Shown here piece after piece: positions 1-11,903 of a stretch of 64,000 nucleotides of DNA. Position numbers and translations under genes: made by a program. This DNA comes from Typhlomys cinereus (Eukaryota > Chordata > Mammalia > Rodentia > Platacanthomyidae). The stretch is taken from the NCBI GenBank assembly GCA_023101885.1, contig JALPQD010000415.1, positions 1,537,652-1,601,651 on the forward strand, given 5' to 3'. Within the stretch, counting starts at the first letter, position 1, and every line of letters begins with the position of its first letter. The notes under the pieces are model-generated. The model saw only the letters and a list, made by a program, of their open reading frames with translations. It did not search any database and was not told the origin of the DNA.

Positions 1-281
1 CCGCTGCCTTGCCACCTGCGGCCCCTTCCGCGCCAGGCTCCTATCTTTCCCCCCTCCTCCCCATCCTCCCCAATGCTTCCCCTCCCCCGCTTGCCGCCAT
101 TTTTGCCCCCCTTTACGCCCTACCCTACGCCTTGCCCCCTCCTTGACTTTATGCCTTTTCTTTCCCGCCCGTGCTTTTCCCCCCCCTCCCTGCCCCCCTT
201 CCTTCCGGTTCTTTCCTATGCCTCCCACTCTCCCCCCGCTACACCTCTTGTCCCCCATCCATACCCCTATATCAAAATGCG
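1..281. repeat. C-rich pyrimidine tract at window edge
   Basis: Almost entirely C and T with scattered CpG. It resembles the C-rich strand of the polypurine tract that precedes the poly(A) of other L1 copies here (for example 34180-34280), but it does not align cleanly. It may be a second L1 3' end or low-quality sequence. Small open frames here are products of base composition, not genes. Confidence 0.5.
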
Positions 282-2460
282 CCGTTTTTTCTTTTTTCAC
301 ATACTATTATTTCCGCTCCTACACCACGTCATCAGGTAGCCCCGTGTCCCTCCCCCACCGCCTCCCCATGAACCCCCTGCCGCGCTCCTCTGTCCCTCCC
401 CAGTCTCGCGCCGCGTGCCCTCCCCCCCCAAGCCCAGAGAGGCCGGTATTGTGTATGCCTAACACTCCTCTTGGGTTCCTCCTTTCGATGACGTAAAAGG
501 ACCCGTGGCATGTCCCTGAAACCCGTTCTCGTGTTCCCCGTAAGCGAAGACACGACTGTGGCCAGCAATTTCGCGTGCCGCCAAGGCTCTTGGTGCCTTT
601 AGCCGATGTTAGACGTTGTGAGGGCAATAGTGTGAACGACCTGGCGCAGGATGCAAAGTCCTAGTAGGAGTGCTGCATCACGTCAGCCCCTAACTAGTGT
701 GGAGACTCTTCAAAATCATTGCTCCCCGGGGGGGGCCGAGTGGCGCGGGCGGGGCTCTTACAATCTTAACCACCGTACCCACCGTCCCCCCACGTCTTCC
801 CTCAATCTCCCTGCTCTTCATAAGGGGGGCGATTAGGCTGGCCTTTCCTGTTCTATGTGCACGGGAGCTTCTCTGAATAGTCTCGCTTGTGTGGGTTAGT
901 GTGCTTTTCTTTTGCCTTTTTTTGCTGCTCCTGCCCTGCCCTTCCCTCCCTCCTGATTGGCCTTGCCTGATCCCCCCCCCCTAACTCAGTCTTGTTCTCC
1001 TCAGAATGCCCTTGCCCGCGTCCTAGTCCTTCCCCCGCCCGTCCACCCTCCGTGCGGCCGGGCTCAGTCACACCATTTGGGCAACAGTGATCTCTGGTCA
1101 CTTTCCCTGCCTGTATAACACCGCATCCCCTTTTGGTGAGATCATACCCCCTCAGTTGTACATGATCAGGAACGAACGTCTGTGAACTTAACCAGGTGTC
1201 ACTTACTTACTTGCATTCCTTGGAGATCGATTTTCTCTGCTGTAACATGGTCCCCTCTCTCTCCTTGTGTCTGGTGTGCCTCCAACCCCATCCCTGCTGT
1301 TCACAATCCTCTTGCAATTACCGATTACATAGGTTTACCCTTGAGTGTCTCAATGTGGGCTGGGTGAGTTTGGTACTAGGAGCCACCTATTAGGGAGTAC
1401 ATACGGCGCTTAACTTTCTGGGATTGGATACCTCACTTAATATAATTGTTTCTAAGGACATCCATTTCCCAGCAAATTCCAGTAATTCATCATTTTTGAT
1501 GACTGAATAGTACTCCATTGTATAGATGTACCACTGTTTCCTTATCCACTCGTCAACTGTTGGACATTTAGGTTGATTCCATGACTTTGGTATTGTAAAC
1601 AGTGCTGCTATGAACATAGTCGTGCTTGTGCTATCAAGGCGAACCTCTGCTACATGGGGGGGTTATTCCCAAAAGTGGAATAGCAGGGTCATATGGCATT
1701 TCAATCTTTAATTTCTTTAAGAATCTCCAGATGGCTCGCCAGAATGGCTGTATGAGCCTGCATTCCCACCAGCAATGTAGCAGAGTTCCCCTCTCTCCAC
1801 ATCCTCACCAGCACTTGTTGTTGTTTGTATTGTGGATTTTTGCCATCCTGACCGGGGTGGAGATATATCTCAGGGAGGTTTTGATTTGCATTTCCCTGAT
1901 GGCTAAGGAAGTGGAGCATTTTTGCAGATATTGTTAGACATTTTAATTTCATCCCTGGTAAAATTTCTTTTAAGTTCCAGGGCCCATTTTTAATTGGGCC
2001 ATTGGTTTCCTTGGTGTTTAATTTTCTAAGTTCTTTGTGCACTCTGGACAGTAGAGCTCTATCAGATATGTGGTTAGTGAAGGCAACCCCATTCTGTGGG
2101 TTGCCTTTGAGCTCGTGTGACAATCTCTTTATCTGAACAGAAGCTCTTTAATTTCACAAGATCCCAACTGTTGAGAGTTGGTAGCAGTGACTGTGCCATT
2201 GGATGTCTGTTTAGGAAATGTTGGCCTAGCCCAATCAGCTCGAGGGAATTCCCTATCGTTCAAGATGATTTTTATAGTCTCTGGCCTGAATCAAGGTCCT
2301 TGATCCATTTGGAATTAAGTCTTGTACATGGTGACAAGTACGGGTCTAGCTTTAATCTTCTGCATGTGGAGATCCAGTTTTGCCAGCACCATTTGTTGAA
2401 GATGCCGTTCTTTTTCCATTGGATTCCTTGGGCCCTTCTGTCGAAGATCAAAATGAGCAA
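282..2460 (-). mobile_element. L1 retrotransposon, 5'-truncated, minus strand
   Basis: Read on the minus strand, this holds the last ~360 codons of ORF2 (2460 down to 1390) followed by a 3'UTR ending in an A-rich tail near 282-300. It aligns over its ORF2 part to the plus-strand copy at 62490-63570. The 5' truncation lies near 2460, where similarity to that copy stops. No target-site duplication is visible. The 3'UTR half (300-1180) is much more divergent than the ORF2 half, with many A/T to C/G changes and small indels (see findings). Confidence 0.9.
1390..2460 (-). pseudogene. ORF2: L1 ORF2 C-terminal fragment (broken)
   Basis: Encodes the C-terminal end of the L1 endonuclease/reverse transcriptase, including the segment with the cysteine/histidine cluster. 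The reading frame is split into at least three pieces (about 2460-2272, 2123-1701 and 1617-1390) by frameshifts, so it cannot make an intact product. The final piece runs through the motif KSWNQPKCP and on to the natural TAA at 1390-1392. That shows Q at the position where the 60-64 kb copy has a stop. No promoter or upstream domains are present. Confidence 0.85.
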
Positions 2461-4148
2461 TTTTTATCTTTTGTTAAACGAGAACATATATTCAACAGAT
2501 AAATTCTTATCATGATTAAAGACTGCAATTCTTTTTTATTATATTTATAATGAGAAAGATTGAGAGAGAAAGAGAGAGAGAAGAAAGAGAGAGCAGGGGT
2601 GTACATGGAGATCAGTTGTTTCGCCCCTTTGACCATGTGTGTCGAGATACTGAATTCAAGATTCCAGTTTTGTACATAGACATCTCAACCCACTGATCAT
2701 CTCACAGGTCCCAGGACTGTATTACCTGCTATTCATCTCTCTATATCTTTATATATTTATACCTATTTTTAGGTATCTATTTACATAGATAGACATTGTT
2801 TACTCACCAAAAAGGGAAAAAAATAGAATAACAAAGACATTCTACATTAAAGTGCAATTGCGATTAAAATATAATTGTTAATTCCATAGAAATGATGAAC
2901 TTTTCCCTTCAGACATTGTAGTCTAGAAATATTTTCCAAAACCCAAAGAAATGCCAAAGCATTTTTTCCCTGTTTTTATATACAAGTAGGAAACTTCTAC
3001 ATAACAGCCATATGGGGGAAAGACAACAATAGTGCACAAACTTCGATATTCTCAACCTGTTCCATAAACCAGAGCAGCAAATTCTCTAGAACCAAGAAGG
3101 GATAAAGAAGTTGAAAAGAGAAGAAAGCCGCAAATCTCAGACATGGAATGAAATGAACTGTGTGGCAAGAACACAGAATTACGTCAGCAAACTGTGTGTT
3201 GGCTGTGACATGTCCCCTGAGATGGCTTCCCTCATCGTGTGTTGCTCTGTCATTAAAAGAACTAGCATAAATTGTGCTTCCCACTGTATTTAGTTGATAC
3301 ATACATGTAAAAAATCTATAAACTTCAAGGGATACATTTTTATTCATGATCTCCTGGCATATTAATCTTTCCCAGTATGCTATTGATCATTCAATATTTA
3401 AGACAAAAGGGACCCCCAAATGGGGAAAAATCAACAAAATCTAGATATATGATTGCTTAATATAACAAAAAAATCAATATAAAATCCACAGTAATGAAAA
3501 TATCAAAATTCTAAAATAAAGAAGGATCCATGTTACTAATCTTTCACTGCATCTCAGGCTCCTGCATGATGCTGTGGATTTTTTGCATTAATTTTGATTT
3601 TTTTAAATAGCATATCTAAGTGTCATTTATCTTGATTACTAAAGTTTTTAGACACCCTAGGAAATACCTATTTCATTTTAGACCTTGTTTAATCTGTTAC
3701 CTGACTCCCCATGGATTCTGCACAGATATGAGCCTACATTAATACGGGTAGAATGAAATCACTGAAGTATAAAAGATAAAAGTAGCAAAGGTTGTGAAAA
3801 CCTAGAGATTCTCTGGGTATTTTATGTTGTGTGCATTGTGCATCTTCTGCCTATTTCTGTCCAGCATAATCCCAGCTGTAGGGGCAGGTTGATCATAGAT
3901 GCCACAAAACACCAACTCAGCACTTGTGTCACCAAGTGTCTTCCCACTGATGTCTAGAGAAGCCTACATCACAGTGTAGAAAATTTCCTGAACATCTCTT
4001 CTACTCCTCTTTTCGCCGTCTCTTAAGTCTTATTGACCTTTTTGAAAACTTGATGTTGTAGCATCTAGCTTTGCAAAATCATTTCTCCCTCAGGAAGAAT
4101 TGCTCATCACAGAAGTCTCAAAAAAATTAAAAAGCTTTTCCTAAGAAG
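2461..4148. other. Unassigned AT-rich sequence
   Basis: No gene recognised. Contains a (GA)n-rich stretch at about 2552-2596 and several A- or T-rich runs. Short open frames lack motifs and are expected by chance. Parts may be decayed repeats that I cannot name by eye. Confidence 0.4.
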
Positions 4149-4575
4149 ATACTCTATATTAGTTAGGGCTGAAGCAATCATAATTGGACTTTGCATGCCC
4201 TGCGCATTGTCCAACACACTGTTGACCTCACAAAGTCTAGCATCTGCTAAAGGCACCAAGAGCCTTGGAGGTAAAGGATTGGCAGCCACAGCAGTGTTCC
4301 TATACCTAAGGGGAACACGGGAAAGGGTTTAGGGAAAGGCCACTGGGTCCTTGTACGTCATTGGAGAGGAGGGCCCAGAGGAAAATCAGACATGCACAAG
4401 AAAGGACTCTCTGGGAATTGGGGGCGGGAGGCACTGGTGGATGGGGAGGGAGAGAGGTGGGGAGGGGGAACAAGGGGTACGACGGGGGGGAGGAGGAGGG
4501 AGGGAGGGAACTGGTGTACCTAATAGTTTGTATGAGCTGAAATAAAAAAATATATATATATAAAAAATTTAAAAA
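4149..4575 (+). mobile_element. L1 3'UTR-only insertion, plus strand
   Basis: Matches the 3'UTR of the L1 copies at 43078-43608 and (reverse complement) 34130-34560: the segment from 'gggctgaagcaatcataat' onward, a TACGTCA-like box near 4357, then a G-rich purine tract at about 4420-4505 and an A/T-rich tail. Heavily 5'-truncated, with no coding sequence. No clear target-site duplication. Confidence 0.85.
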
Positions 4576-5166
4576 AAATTGTTCCAGGAAAAGATTCATT
4601 CTAGAAAAGAGAGACAAAAGTGAAGAGTAGGGGATACAAACAGAACAAATATAGTAAAATGGTGATGGTCATTGAATCTAGGTGAAAAATTTATAGGAGT
4701 TTGTTGCCCATTTATATTTATTATATTTTGAAGGGCTTATAATAAAATGTTTTTACATTAACATTATTAGCATGATTTTTTATTAACAGAATAAGGAACA
4801 AATCATAATCATTTCAATATATAAAATCAATATATTCAAAATTTAGTCATGATCTAAAAAAATTAGTTTGTCATATAGAAGTAGAAATTAACTTTCTCAA
4901 TTTGCTAACAACTTCTATCAATAATTGAAATCACAGTGAAATGGGAAAGGTTCATCGCTGCCATTACAGTTCATGATGGGGAGCTTAACTGGCATAATGA
5001 AACTAGGGGAAGAAATGAAAGGTAAACAACATTAGAAAACAAGAAATAAAACTCTGATGTTTGCAGATAATATGATGATATGTATTTACAAGATCCAAAG
5101 ATTCTGTAAATAAGATAAGCAGCACTGTTAAAAATGCAAACATATATGACAAAGAAAGCAAGGCTA
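4576..5166. other. Unassigned AT-rich sequence
   Basis: No gene or nameable repeat seen. A stretch around 4990-5110 is vaguely L1-like (A-rich sense strand), but it is too weak to assign. Confidence 0.3.
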
Positions 5167-5300
5167 TAAGTTGTTATGTTTAAATATAGTTGTTACATTT
5201 GAATATAAGTTGTTTGAATATAAGTTGTTATGTTTGAATGTTATGTTTGTATATAAGTTGTCATGTTTTGAATATAAGTTGTCATGTTTGATATATAAAA
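5167..5300. repeat. Imperfect ~20-bp tandem repeat
   Basis: About six imperfect units of the type 'ataagttgttatgtttgaat', with unit length varying because of internal deletions. An adjoining A-run leads into the GATA-type repeat downstream. No coding role. Confidence 0.8.
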
Positions 5301-5345
5301 AAAAGAAGAAATCTCTTGCTGATTTGCTCCTCTCTGTCACACTAT

Positions 5346-5408
5346 TATAGATAGATAGATAGATAGATAGTAGATAGATAGATAGATCGAAGACAGATAG
5401 ATAGATAA
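5346..5408. repeat. (GATA)n microsatellite
   Basis: Runs of 'gata' interrupted by a 'gtaga' register shift and by 'tcgaagaca'. A simple tetranucleotide repeat; likely length-variable. Confidence 0.95.
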
Positions 5409-5939
5409 GTAGTAAGAACACTCATTCCATTCGTAAGGGTCAGAAGAGAGTTTCTTTGTGTGCCTTTGTCCTCTCTGAATTTGATAATTTATCCCTTTTC
5501 ATTCACTTCCTAAATCTAGATAAAAATTGTGTCCTAGGTAACAGAAGTAACTTTATCTCTTTCAAGTTACTTCTTATTTTTAATGGTGACCTGTGCTCTG
5601 GGTCTTTCATCCTTTCCTGTAGCAATAGTTATGGGTTTTTCTCTTGATCTCTGTGGAAGAGAAATGCATGGAACAGGCTACGGAGACTCCTGAGGTCCAC
5701 ATGTGTCCAGAGGCTGAAAGCTAGCCTTAGTATTAGTCTTTCTGCTCTGGTGATTAATAGTGACACAGATACCCTTCTTTCTCTATCACAGAGCTTTCTA
5801 GGACTGAATCAGAGCTAGGCTTCTTACTTCCCTGAAACATACCAAAGCTGCAGGCATCCTCAGACTTGCATGTTCCAGGCCCTTAGTGCTTGTTTAGAAC
5901 TTTATGTCTTTGAATTTCCTGGTTTCCTGGAGCACTCTG
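5409..5939. other. Unassigned sequence
   Basis: Unique-looking sequence of moderate complexity with no recognised gene, splice-site context or repeat. Confidence 0.3.
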
Positions 5940-6303
5940 CTTTCTCTATATATGATATCAAGGACTTATCTATTATCCCCAAAATAATACATTAAGATCT
6001 AAATACTTAATGCAATAGTATTTCCTGGTAAGGTCTTTGGAAAGTAATTAGATCATGAGGGCTCCATGAATAGGATTAATGCCCTTACAAAAGAGGCTTG
6101 TTAGCCTAAACTGCCATGTGAGGATCCAATAAGTCACTCTGTTTCTAGAGTCCAAAGCAAGTCCTTACCAGACACAGAATCTGCTTATACCTTGATCTTA
6201 GGCTTTCCAGCATCCACATCTGTACACAATCTATTTGTCTTGTTTATAAATTAACCAGCCATGGATATTTTGTTATAGCAGACCAAATAAACTAGGATAC
6301 TAT
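5940..6303 (+). mobile_element. MLT1-like MaLR LTR, plus strand
   Basis: Follows the order of MLT1 landmarks: a TTATCCCCAAAATAA-like head, 'aattagatcatgagggctc', a 'gcccttacaaaagaggct' segment, 'ccatgtgagga', 'accttgatcttaggctttcc', and a 'ttttgttatagcagaccaaat' end. The LTR is solo and diverged. MaLR elements are non-autonomous ERV3 relatives and predate the rodent radiation. Confidence 0.75.
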
Positions 6304-6399
6304 CTACTTCTACTCTTGTATCCATAGATTGTTCAAAAATCTCCATCTTATTTGATATACCTTGCTTTTTCTGAACATAAACCCATAGATTAGAAGAGT

Positions 6400-6640
6400 G
6401 CTTAGTACTGGACATAGAGGCTTCCTTTCTGCAGTGTAAGGTGTTTATTACAGAGAACTACAACTAGCATAAGTGACTGGGACTTCTTTGCTCTAAACAG
6501 GACATCTAAAGCACCCTCACTCTAAGGCTCAAGTAGCATCGTGGGTAAGGGAATGACAAAAATGCAAGAAATTTTTGGGTAGAAGATAGCATAGTAGCAG
6601 CCTCAAAGTTAAACAGAACAGTAGAAATCTTGTCACTTTA
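6400..6640 (+). mobile_element. Old L1 3'UTR fragment (tentative)
   Basis: Contains 'ctaaacaggacatct', similar to the 'ctaaacgggacatc' box in the L1 3'UTR at 11430, in the same orientation. Short and decayed; the boundaries are guesses. Confidence 0.4.
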
Positions 6641-7149
6641 CTATTTACTTCTACGGTGTCTAGAACTCACCAGGAGAGTTATCCCATATCCTTACAACAA
6701 ACTGTAAAACCTGTCAACTCCAAAAGCACCCTGATTCTCCCACCTCTATTAGTTCTTGTCATATTCAAGTTAAGACTTATTCTGGTCCTTATTCATTCTA
6801 CTTGCATACCCTTCTAATTTTATTAATGAAAAGCTGAATATAGACACCATCATTGTCATCTAAGCATGGAAGCTTAGTATCTCATATGGCATGAAACATA
6901 TCCATCCTATCTACAATTCAGTACCCAGTAGCTCCAGATTGAATTTTCAGAAGCATCTACACACCCAAAAGGAAGTGAAAACAAATATGGAATCCATCCA
7001 CTAGACAAAGATGGATAAGAAATATAAACCAAAGAAAATAATCAATTACCTAACTACAATTTTCAACTCTTATCCTAAAAACAGAAAAAAAAAGGCAAGA
7101 AAACATATTTCCTATACAAATAACGTATCTCATGGCATCAGCTCCTACT

Positions 7150-7990
7150 GAGGATAATTCATCAGGTAGCAATCAAGACATCAATGATCAAGACAATAAG
7201 TTCCAAGGATCAATTATAAATTGATCAAGGAACTACAAGTGGACATGTATAAATGCTTAAGAAAATATAAGAGGAGTACAATAAGTTCAGTAAGGAAGAT
7301 AACAAAATACAGACAAGCAGCCACTTGCAATGAGCAAGAGAGTTGAAGATCTGAAAACAGCAATGAAAAAAACAACTGAAATAAAATTACAAATCAAAGG
7401 TCAATCAATCTAATTAACAATTTAGAAATTCTCAAAAGTAGAATAGATGAAGTGTAACACACAATATCAGAGCTTCATGAAAACAGTGGAATTTGATACA
7501 TCATTGAAAGAAAATTGAAATTGAAAATGCATGAATAGAATATATATGAGTTTTGGGACATCATCAAAACACCTACCATATGGATCATGGTCATTCTGGA
7601 AACAGACATCAAGGAGAATGGCGCAGAATTCATTATCAATTACATTATAAATGAAAACTTCTTCCAATAAAAGGAAAGAGATGTCTAACAAATTCAAGAG
7701 TCGTACAGAACACCAAGTCAACAGGCCCCCCAGGAGAAACATGATTGTCAGAGCATTAAATGTGCAGAATAAGAAAAAGATCTTAAGAGCTTCAAGACAG
7801 AAAATCTAAGTCATATATAAAGGTAAGACTACCAAAACAAGTTTTCAATTCAAACCACAAAAGTCAGAAGAGTTTGGTGAGATATATATCAAGTTATAAA
7901 CAAACACAAATGACTATCCAGGTTATTATATCCAGCAAAACTACCAGACATAATAGAAGGTCTATGAAAAATATTACAAGATAAATCAGG
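7150..7990 (+). pseudogene. ORF1: L1 ORF1 remnant
   Basis: Upstream part (7330-7480) is rich in K/E/I-type codons like the ORF1 coiled coil. Downstream part (about 7735-7960) reads as an ORF1 C-terminal domain: a 'MIVRALN' segment, then 'KILRASRQK', then 'YKGK', ending near 'DYPGYYIQ', which are hallmarks of the L1 ORF1 nucleic-acid-binding C-terminus. Several in-frame stops interrupt it. In living elements the protein is an RNA chaperone that coats L1 RNA in cytoplasmic particles. This copy cannot be translated. Confidence 0.65.
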
Positions 7991-8841
7991 CTAAAGGACT
8001 ATATGACCACCAATCCAAGTCTATAGAGAATACTAGAAGGAATACTTAAGGCTAAAGAGAAAGATAAAGACACCAAACAGGCTACAGCTAGGATGATGGA
8101 AGTATAACTGAATAAATGATTACAGAAGAAAATATCCCCAAATCAAAAAATGACTAAAGTCAATAAACATCTTAAAATAATAACCTTAAATTTCAATGAA
8201 CTCAATTCACCCCAATGAAGAGAAATAATCTTATTTTCTGTCTCCAAGAGACACAATTCACTATGAAGAATAGACACTGTAAAGAGAGAAAGGATGGTCA
8301 AAGATACTCCAATGGAAGGAAACAGAAAACAACAGGAGTTGCCATTTTAATATCTAAAAAAATAGATATCTAATTAAAGCAAATCATAACATTAAAAAAT
8401 ACTTAGTACTTAGTGAATACTTAGTGAATCCATCAAGAGGAGAGTAAAATTCTTAAAAAGCGTGCATCCTAGGATGCATAGGAGAATTCAATACCCCTCT
8501 CTCACCAACAGAATCACATTGGAATTAAATGAAACAAACCAAATGGATTTGAGAAACATCTACAGAACACTCCACCTAAGCACTAAGAAGAAACATTCTT
8601 TTCAGTAGCCCATGGAACTTTCTCTGCAATAGACCATATTCTAGGATACAAAGCAAGCCTTCACAAATATAGGAAAATAGATATTACATCATGTATCTTC
8701 TCTGACCACCATAGAGTAAAACTAAAAATCTATATCAAGAGAAGCAACAGAATGCAGACTCAAAACAGTTAACTCTGAATGTTTCTGATTAATTAATTAC
8801 AAAATGACTTCTGACAACAAGGAAATTCATCCTATTTTATG

Positions 8842-9190
8842 ATTGTCAGGTTGCATGTAGTAGTCCAACTTGTCATAAGAGCTCAGACAAAGACCAGAGG
8901 ATAAGGGAACTGGCTACATCTTATCCACAGAACTGCCAGGTAAGGGGAAAACTTCACTTTCCAGATAACATATCTTACCAAGTATATCCAAGAATGCCAG
9001 TCCCTGGATCATCTACTTCCATGTTATTTATCTGCTTAGGAAAAAGTTCTACCCACCATGATCTTGGTATTCCCACATCAATTGGTCAGTCTGCAGGTTT
9101 TCTCCGGGTTTAACTCAACTACTAAATCTTTACTAATATGCAGAATGCTCAAGCTTTCATTTGTCAAATTGACACACCTAGCTAAACTAC
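8842..9190 (+). mobile_element. Unidentified interspersed repeat, copy A
   Basis: Inserted into the old L1 ORF2. Related along its length to 29735-30030 and 53613-53963. Shared blocks are an 'agctcag/agctcat' head, 'ctggctacatcttatccacag', 'cttactttccaga', 'accaagtatatccaagaatg', and a 'tcaaattgacacacct' end. No coding sequence. Possibly an LTR, but I see neither a clear TG...CA frame nor a poly(A) signal. Orientation is arbitrary. Confidence 0.6.
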
Positions 9191-10224
9191 TACATTCATA
9201 GAAACTAAACAACATATTACGGAATGAGTAATGGGTCAAGGAAAAAAAATCAAAGAGGAAATAAAAACATCCCCGGAATTCAACAAAATGAAAACCATAC
9301 CAAAACGTAGGGGACACAGTGAAGGCTGCCTGCCCCATGAGTAAAGTTTATAGTGCTAAATGGACACATCTAAGAAAAGATCGCAAATAAATAATGTAAT
9401 GAGACACCTTAAAGCATTGATAAAATAAGAACAAATAGAAACTAAATGCAGTACCCCAGAGGAACATCCAGGATCCTTGCAGAAATCAATGAATTGGCAC
9501 TGAAAGACAATATAAAGGATCAATAAAATGAAGAGCTGATTCTTTGAAAAGACAAAGAAGACTGACAAACCCTTAGCTAAATTAAGTAAAAAAGAAAAGG
9601 AATACAGTCAAATTAATAAAATTAGAGATGAAAGCAAAGATATTACAACCAGATACTGAAGAAGTTATGAGAGTCATAAGGACATAGTTAAACAATTTAT
9701 ATCCCAATAAACTAGACATCTAAATGAAATGGATGAATTTCTAAACATATATGACTTATCAAAGTTGAATCAAGATGAATGAAATAATTTAAACAAACTT
9801 ATACCAAGTAATGAAATTAAAATAGTAATTACAAGTCCTCAATCTAAAACAGCCCTTCACTAGACAGACTCACTAATGAGTCCTGCCAAGCCTTCATAAC
9901 AGAACCACAACTACCATTTCTCAAATTATTTTGCAAAATAGAAAAGGAAGTGACACTACAAAACTTTTTGTATTAATCTAGTATTACTATTCCTCAAACC
10001 AAATAAAGATACATAACAAAAACATTATAGATCAGTCTCACTAATGGAGACAAATTCGAAATTCTCAATAAAATTATTTGCAAGTGGAATCCAAGAAGAT
10101 CATACATTATGATCTAGTCAAGTATTCCAGAAATGCAAGGATGGACTAGTATGTACAAATCAATAAATGCAATTTATCACACAAGCAGACTCAAAGGGGG
10201 GAGAAACACGATACTCTCAGTAGA

Positions 10225-10620
10225 TGTTACATGTTTAGATGCTAAGGACTCTGAGCTCTGGACACATTTGTGAGAAATTAGTAGCTGACTTAAGCCCCAA
10301 GCGAGCCTGAAGGAGATTGTCTGATTGGTGTTGGGTGGGAACAGTTACTGCGACAGTCGATAAGATGGGAGTCAGGGAGGGGGGCGTTAGTTTGGTTGAG
10401 AATCTTAACTTCCTTCTGTATATTTGGCCAGACATGCTTCTCTGGCAAGGAAGGATTGTTCCTCTTCCAGCATTATGTGATGTGATGGTCTCTCAATCCG
10501 TGGTGTTAGTGTCATTTTTCTTCCCACAAAGCTGAACAAAGAACTGTAACTAGACTATTGCAAGACAGAATAAATCCTCCTTGTTCTCTTCTAAGGACTT
10601 TGGTCATATATTTATCAGCA
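10225..10620 (+). mobile_element. Solo LTR inside old L1
   Basis: A 396-bp non-L1 segment starting TGTTACATG and ending ATCAGCA, with a poly(A) signal AATAAA at 10569-10574 about 45 bp before the end. L1 sequence stops just before it and resumes just after it. The 3' ~100 bp matches 33605-33711 ('gaactgtaactagact', 'aataaa', 'cttgttc', terminal 'cagca'), so this is a family. A target duplication is not recognisable. Confidence 0.65.
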
Positions 10621-10927
10621 CCAAAGCAGAAATGGTTTTTAAGAAAATTCAAAAATCCCTTCATGATAAACTTCCTGAGAAAACAGGAATCGAGAAATTA
10701 TTTTTAAAAAATTGACGCAGTTCCATTTAGATCAAGAATAAGACAAAGTTGTCTACTTTCACCATTCAAGTTCAATATCATGTTGAAAATCCTAGCTAGA
10801 TAAATGAGGGGAAAAAGGAGGGTAAACGGCATACAAGTAGGAAAGGAAGAAGTTAAGTTGTCTTTATTTAAAGACGATATGATTATATTCTTGGGAGATC
10901 CCAAAAGATCTACCAAGAAACTTCTTG

Positions 10928-11048
10928 AGCTAACACACATTTTCAGTAAAGTTGAAGGTAAAAAAATCATCGTAAAAATCAGTAACCTTCCTACATGCCA
11001 GAGACAAACAAACTGAGAAAAAAAAAAAAATGAAGGATTCATCTACAT
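10928..11048 (+). repeat. Inverted repeat, left arm
   Basis: 121 bp from the L1 ORF2 region. Its reverse complement occurs at 11787-11903 with about two substitutions and a shorter A-run (9 versus 13). Such similarity is far higher than the decay of the surrounding L1 would allow for an old duplication. Confidence 0.9.
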
Positions 11049-11786
11049 ACATCTTAACCTCAAAAAAATATATCTTGTTCTAAACTTAACCAAAGAAGTG
11101 AAAGACCTGTACAATTAAAACTTCAAAACACTGGAAAAAGAAATTAAAGAGGAAAGGGAGATGTTGGAATGGTTTCTCATGCTCATGGATTAGTAGCATT
11201 ATTATTATGCAAATGACCATCCTGAGATTCAATCTCAGTCAAAACCCTAATGTAATTCTTTGCTAAATTGAAGCAAGTCTCAAAAATCGCTTGATAATAC
11301 AGATATCACAGTTAGCCAAAATAATCTTATATAATAAAAACACTGCTGAAGGTATCACCATACCAGATTCAAACTATACATAACAATGGCCAAAGTGAAG
11401 AAAACAAGTTACTGTGGACTTCTCAGCCCTAAACGGGACATCAAAACTGTTCCTGATCCCCACGACTCAAGGAACATCACAGAAGAGGGGTGGTAAGATT
11501 ATAAGAGCTTGTAGGGGGCAGAAGTACAGCCAGACATTACTTTCTGAACATGACAGGACTGGTACATCTAGGAACTCTTTATAGCTTTGTGCTCTTCCAT
11601 AAGACCTCACAGGATTTGACCTATCCACCTTTTATCATGGAAGGGGAAAGAGCTTAAGAGGCCCAGTGTCTTCCTTACTGAATGCTAAGGTTTAGTGCTG
11701 GGCATATGTGGAAGGATAATTTCCTTAATGGGATACCACAAATGCATGCTTCATGCTCCTACAGGATTCATTTACATGTCAGGAAC

Positions 11787-11903
11787 ATGTAGATGAGTCC
11801 TTCATTTTTTTTTCTCAGTTTGTTTGTCTCTGGCATGTAGGAAGGTTACTGATTTTTACGATGATTTTGTTACCTTCAACTTTACTGAAAATGTGTGTTA
11901 GCT
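11787..11903 (-). repeat. Inverted repeat, right arm
   Basis: Reverse complement of 10928-11048, with the arms separated by about 740 bp. It lies just downstream of the old L1 3'UTR. The order (inverted ORF2 piece 3' of the element) does not fit the usual twin-priming inversion, which affects the 5' end. Confidence 0.9.

Larger units (their letters stand above)
8150..11400 (+). pseudogene. ORF2: L1 ORF2 remnant, multiply interrupted
   Basis: Endonuclease-region landmarks are 'caagagacacaattcac' (8245), 'ggagttgccattttaatat' (8335), an EFNTPL-like segment near 8485 and a SDHHRVKL-like segment near 8702. Later come the linker and palm-like parts (9540-10220), including 'ctggttctttgaaaag'-type sequence at 9535 and 'caataaatgcaattta' at 10165. 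Then comes the segment aligning to the 61700-62130 part of the young copy (10700-11130). Many stops and indels; the 3' third is largely deleted. Two younger insertions lie within it. Confidence 0.75.
6960..11785 (+). mobile_element. Ancient L1, ORF1 to 3'UTR, interrupted by insertions
   Basis: A decayed but nearly complete L1 in sense orientation. ORF1-like sequence covers ~7150-7990 and ORF2 endonuclease-like sequence ~8150-8790. ORF2 resumes at ~9190-10220 and ~10621-11400, with a 3'UTR at ~11400-11760. It is broken by an unidentified repeat (8842-9190) and an LTR (10225-10620). Comparison with the 60-64 kb copy shows many substitutions, stops and deletions. The downstream edge abuts an inverted copy of part of its own ORF2 (11787-11903). 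Confidence 0.8.

Noticed and set aside
1..1101. CpG-rich start as a CpG-island promoter with small genes
   Set aside because: Sequence from ~282 aligns to L1 3'UTR; the GC excess looks like error or subfamily divergence, and the open frames are compositional.
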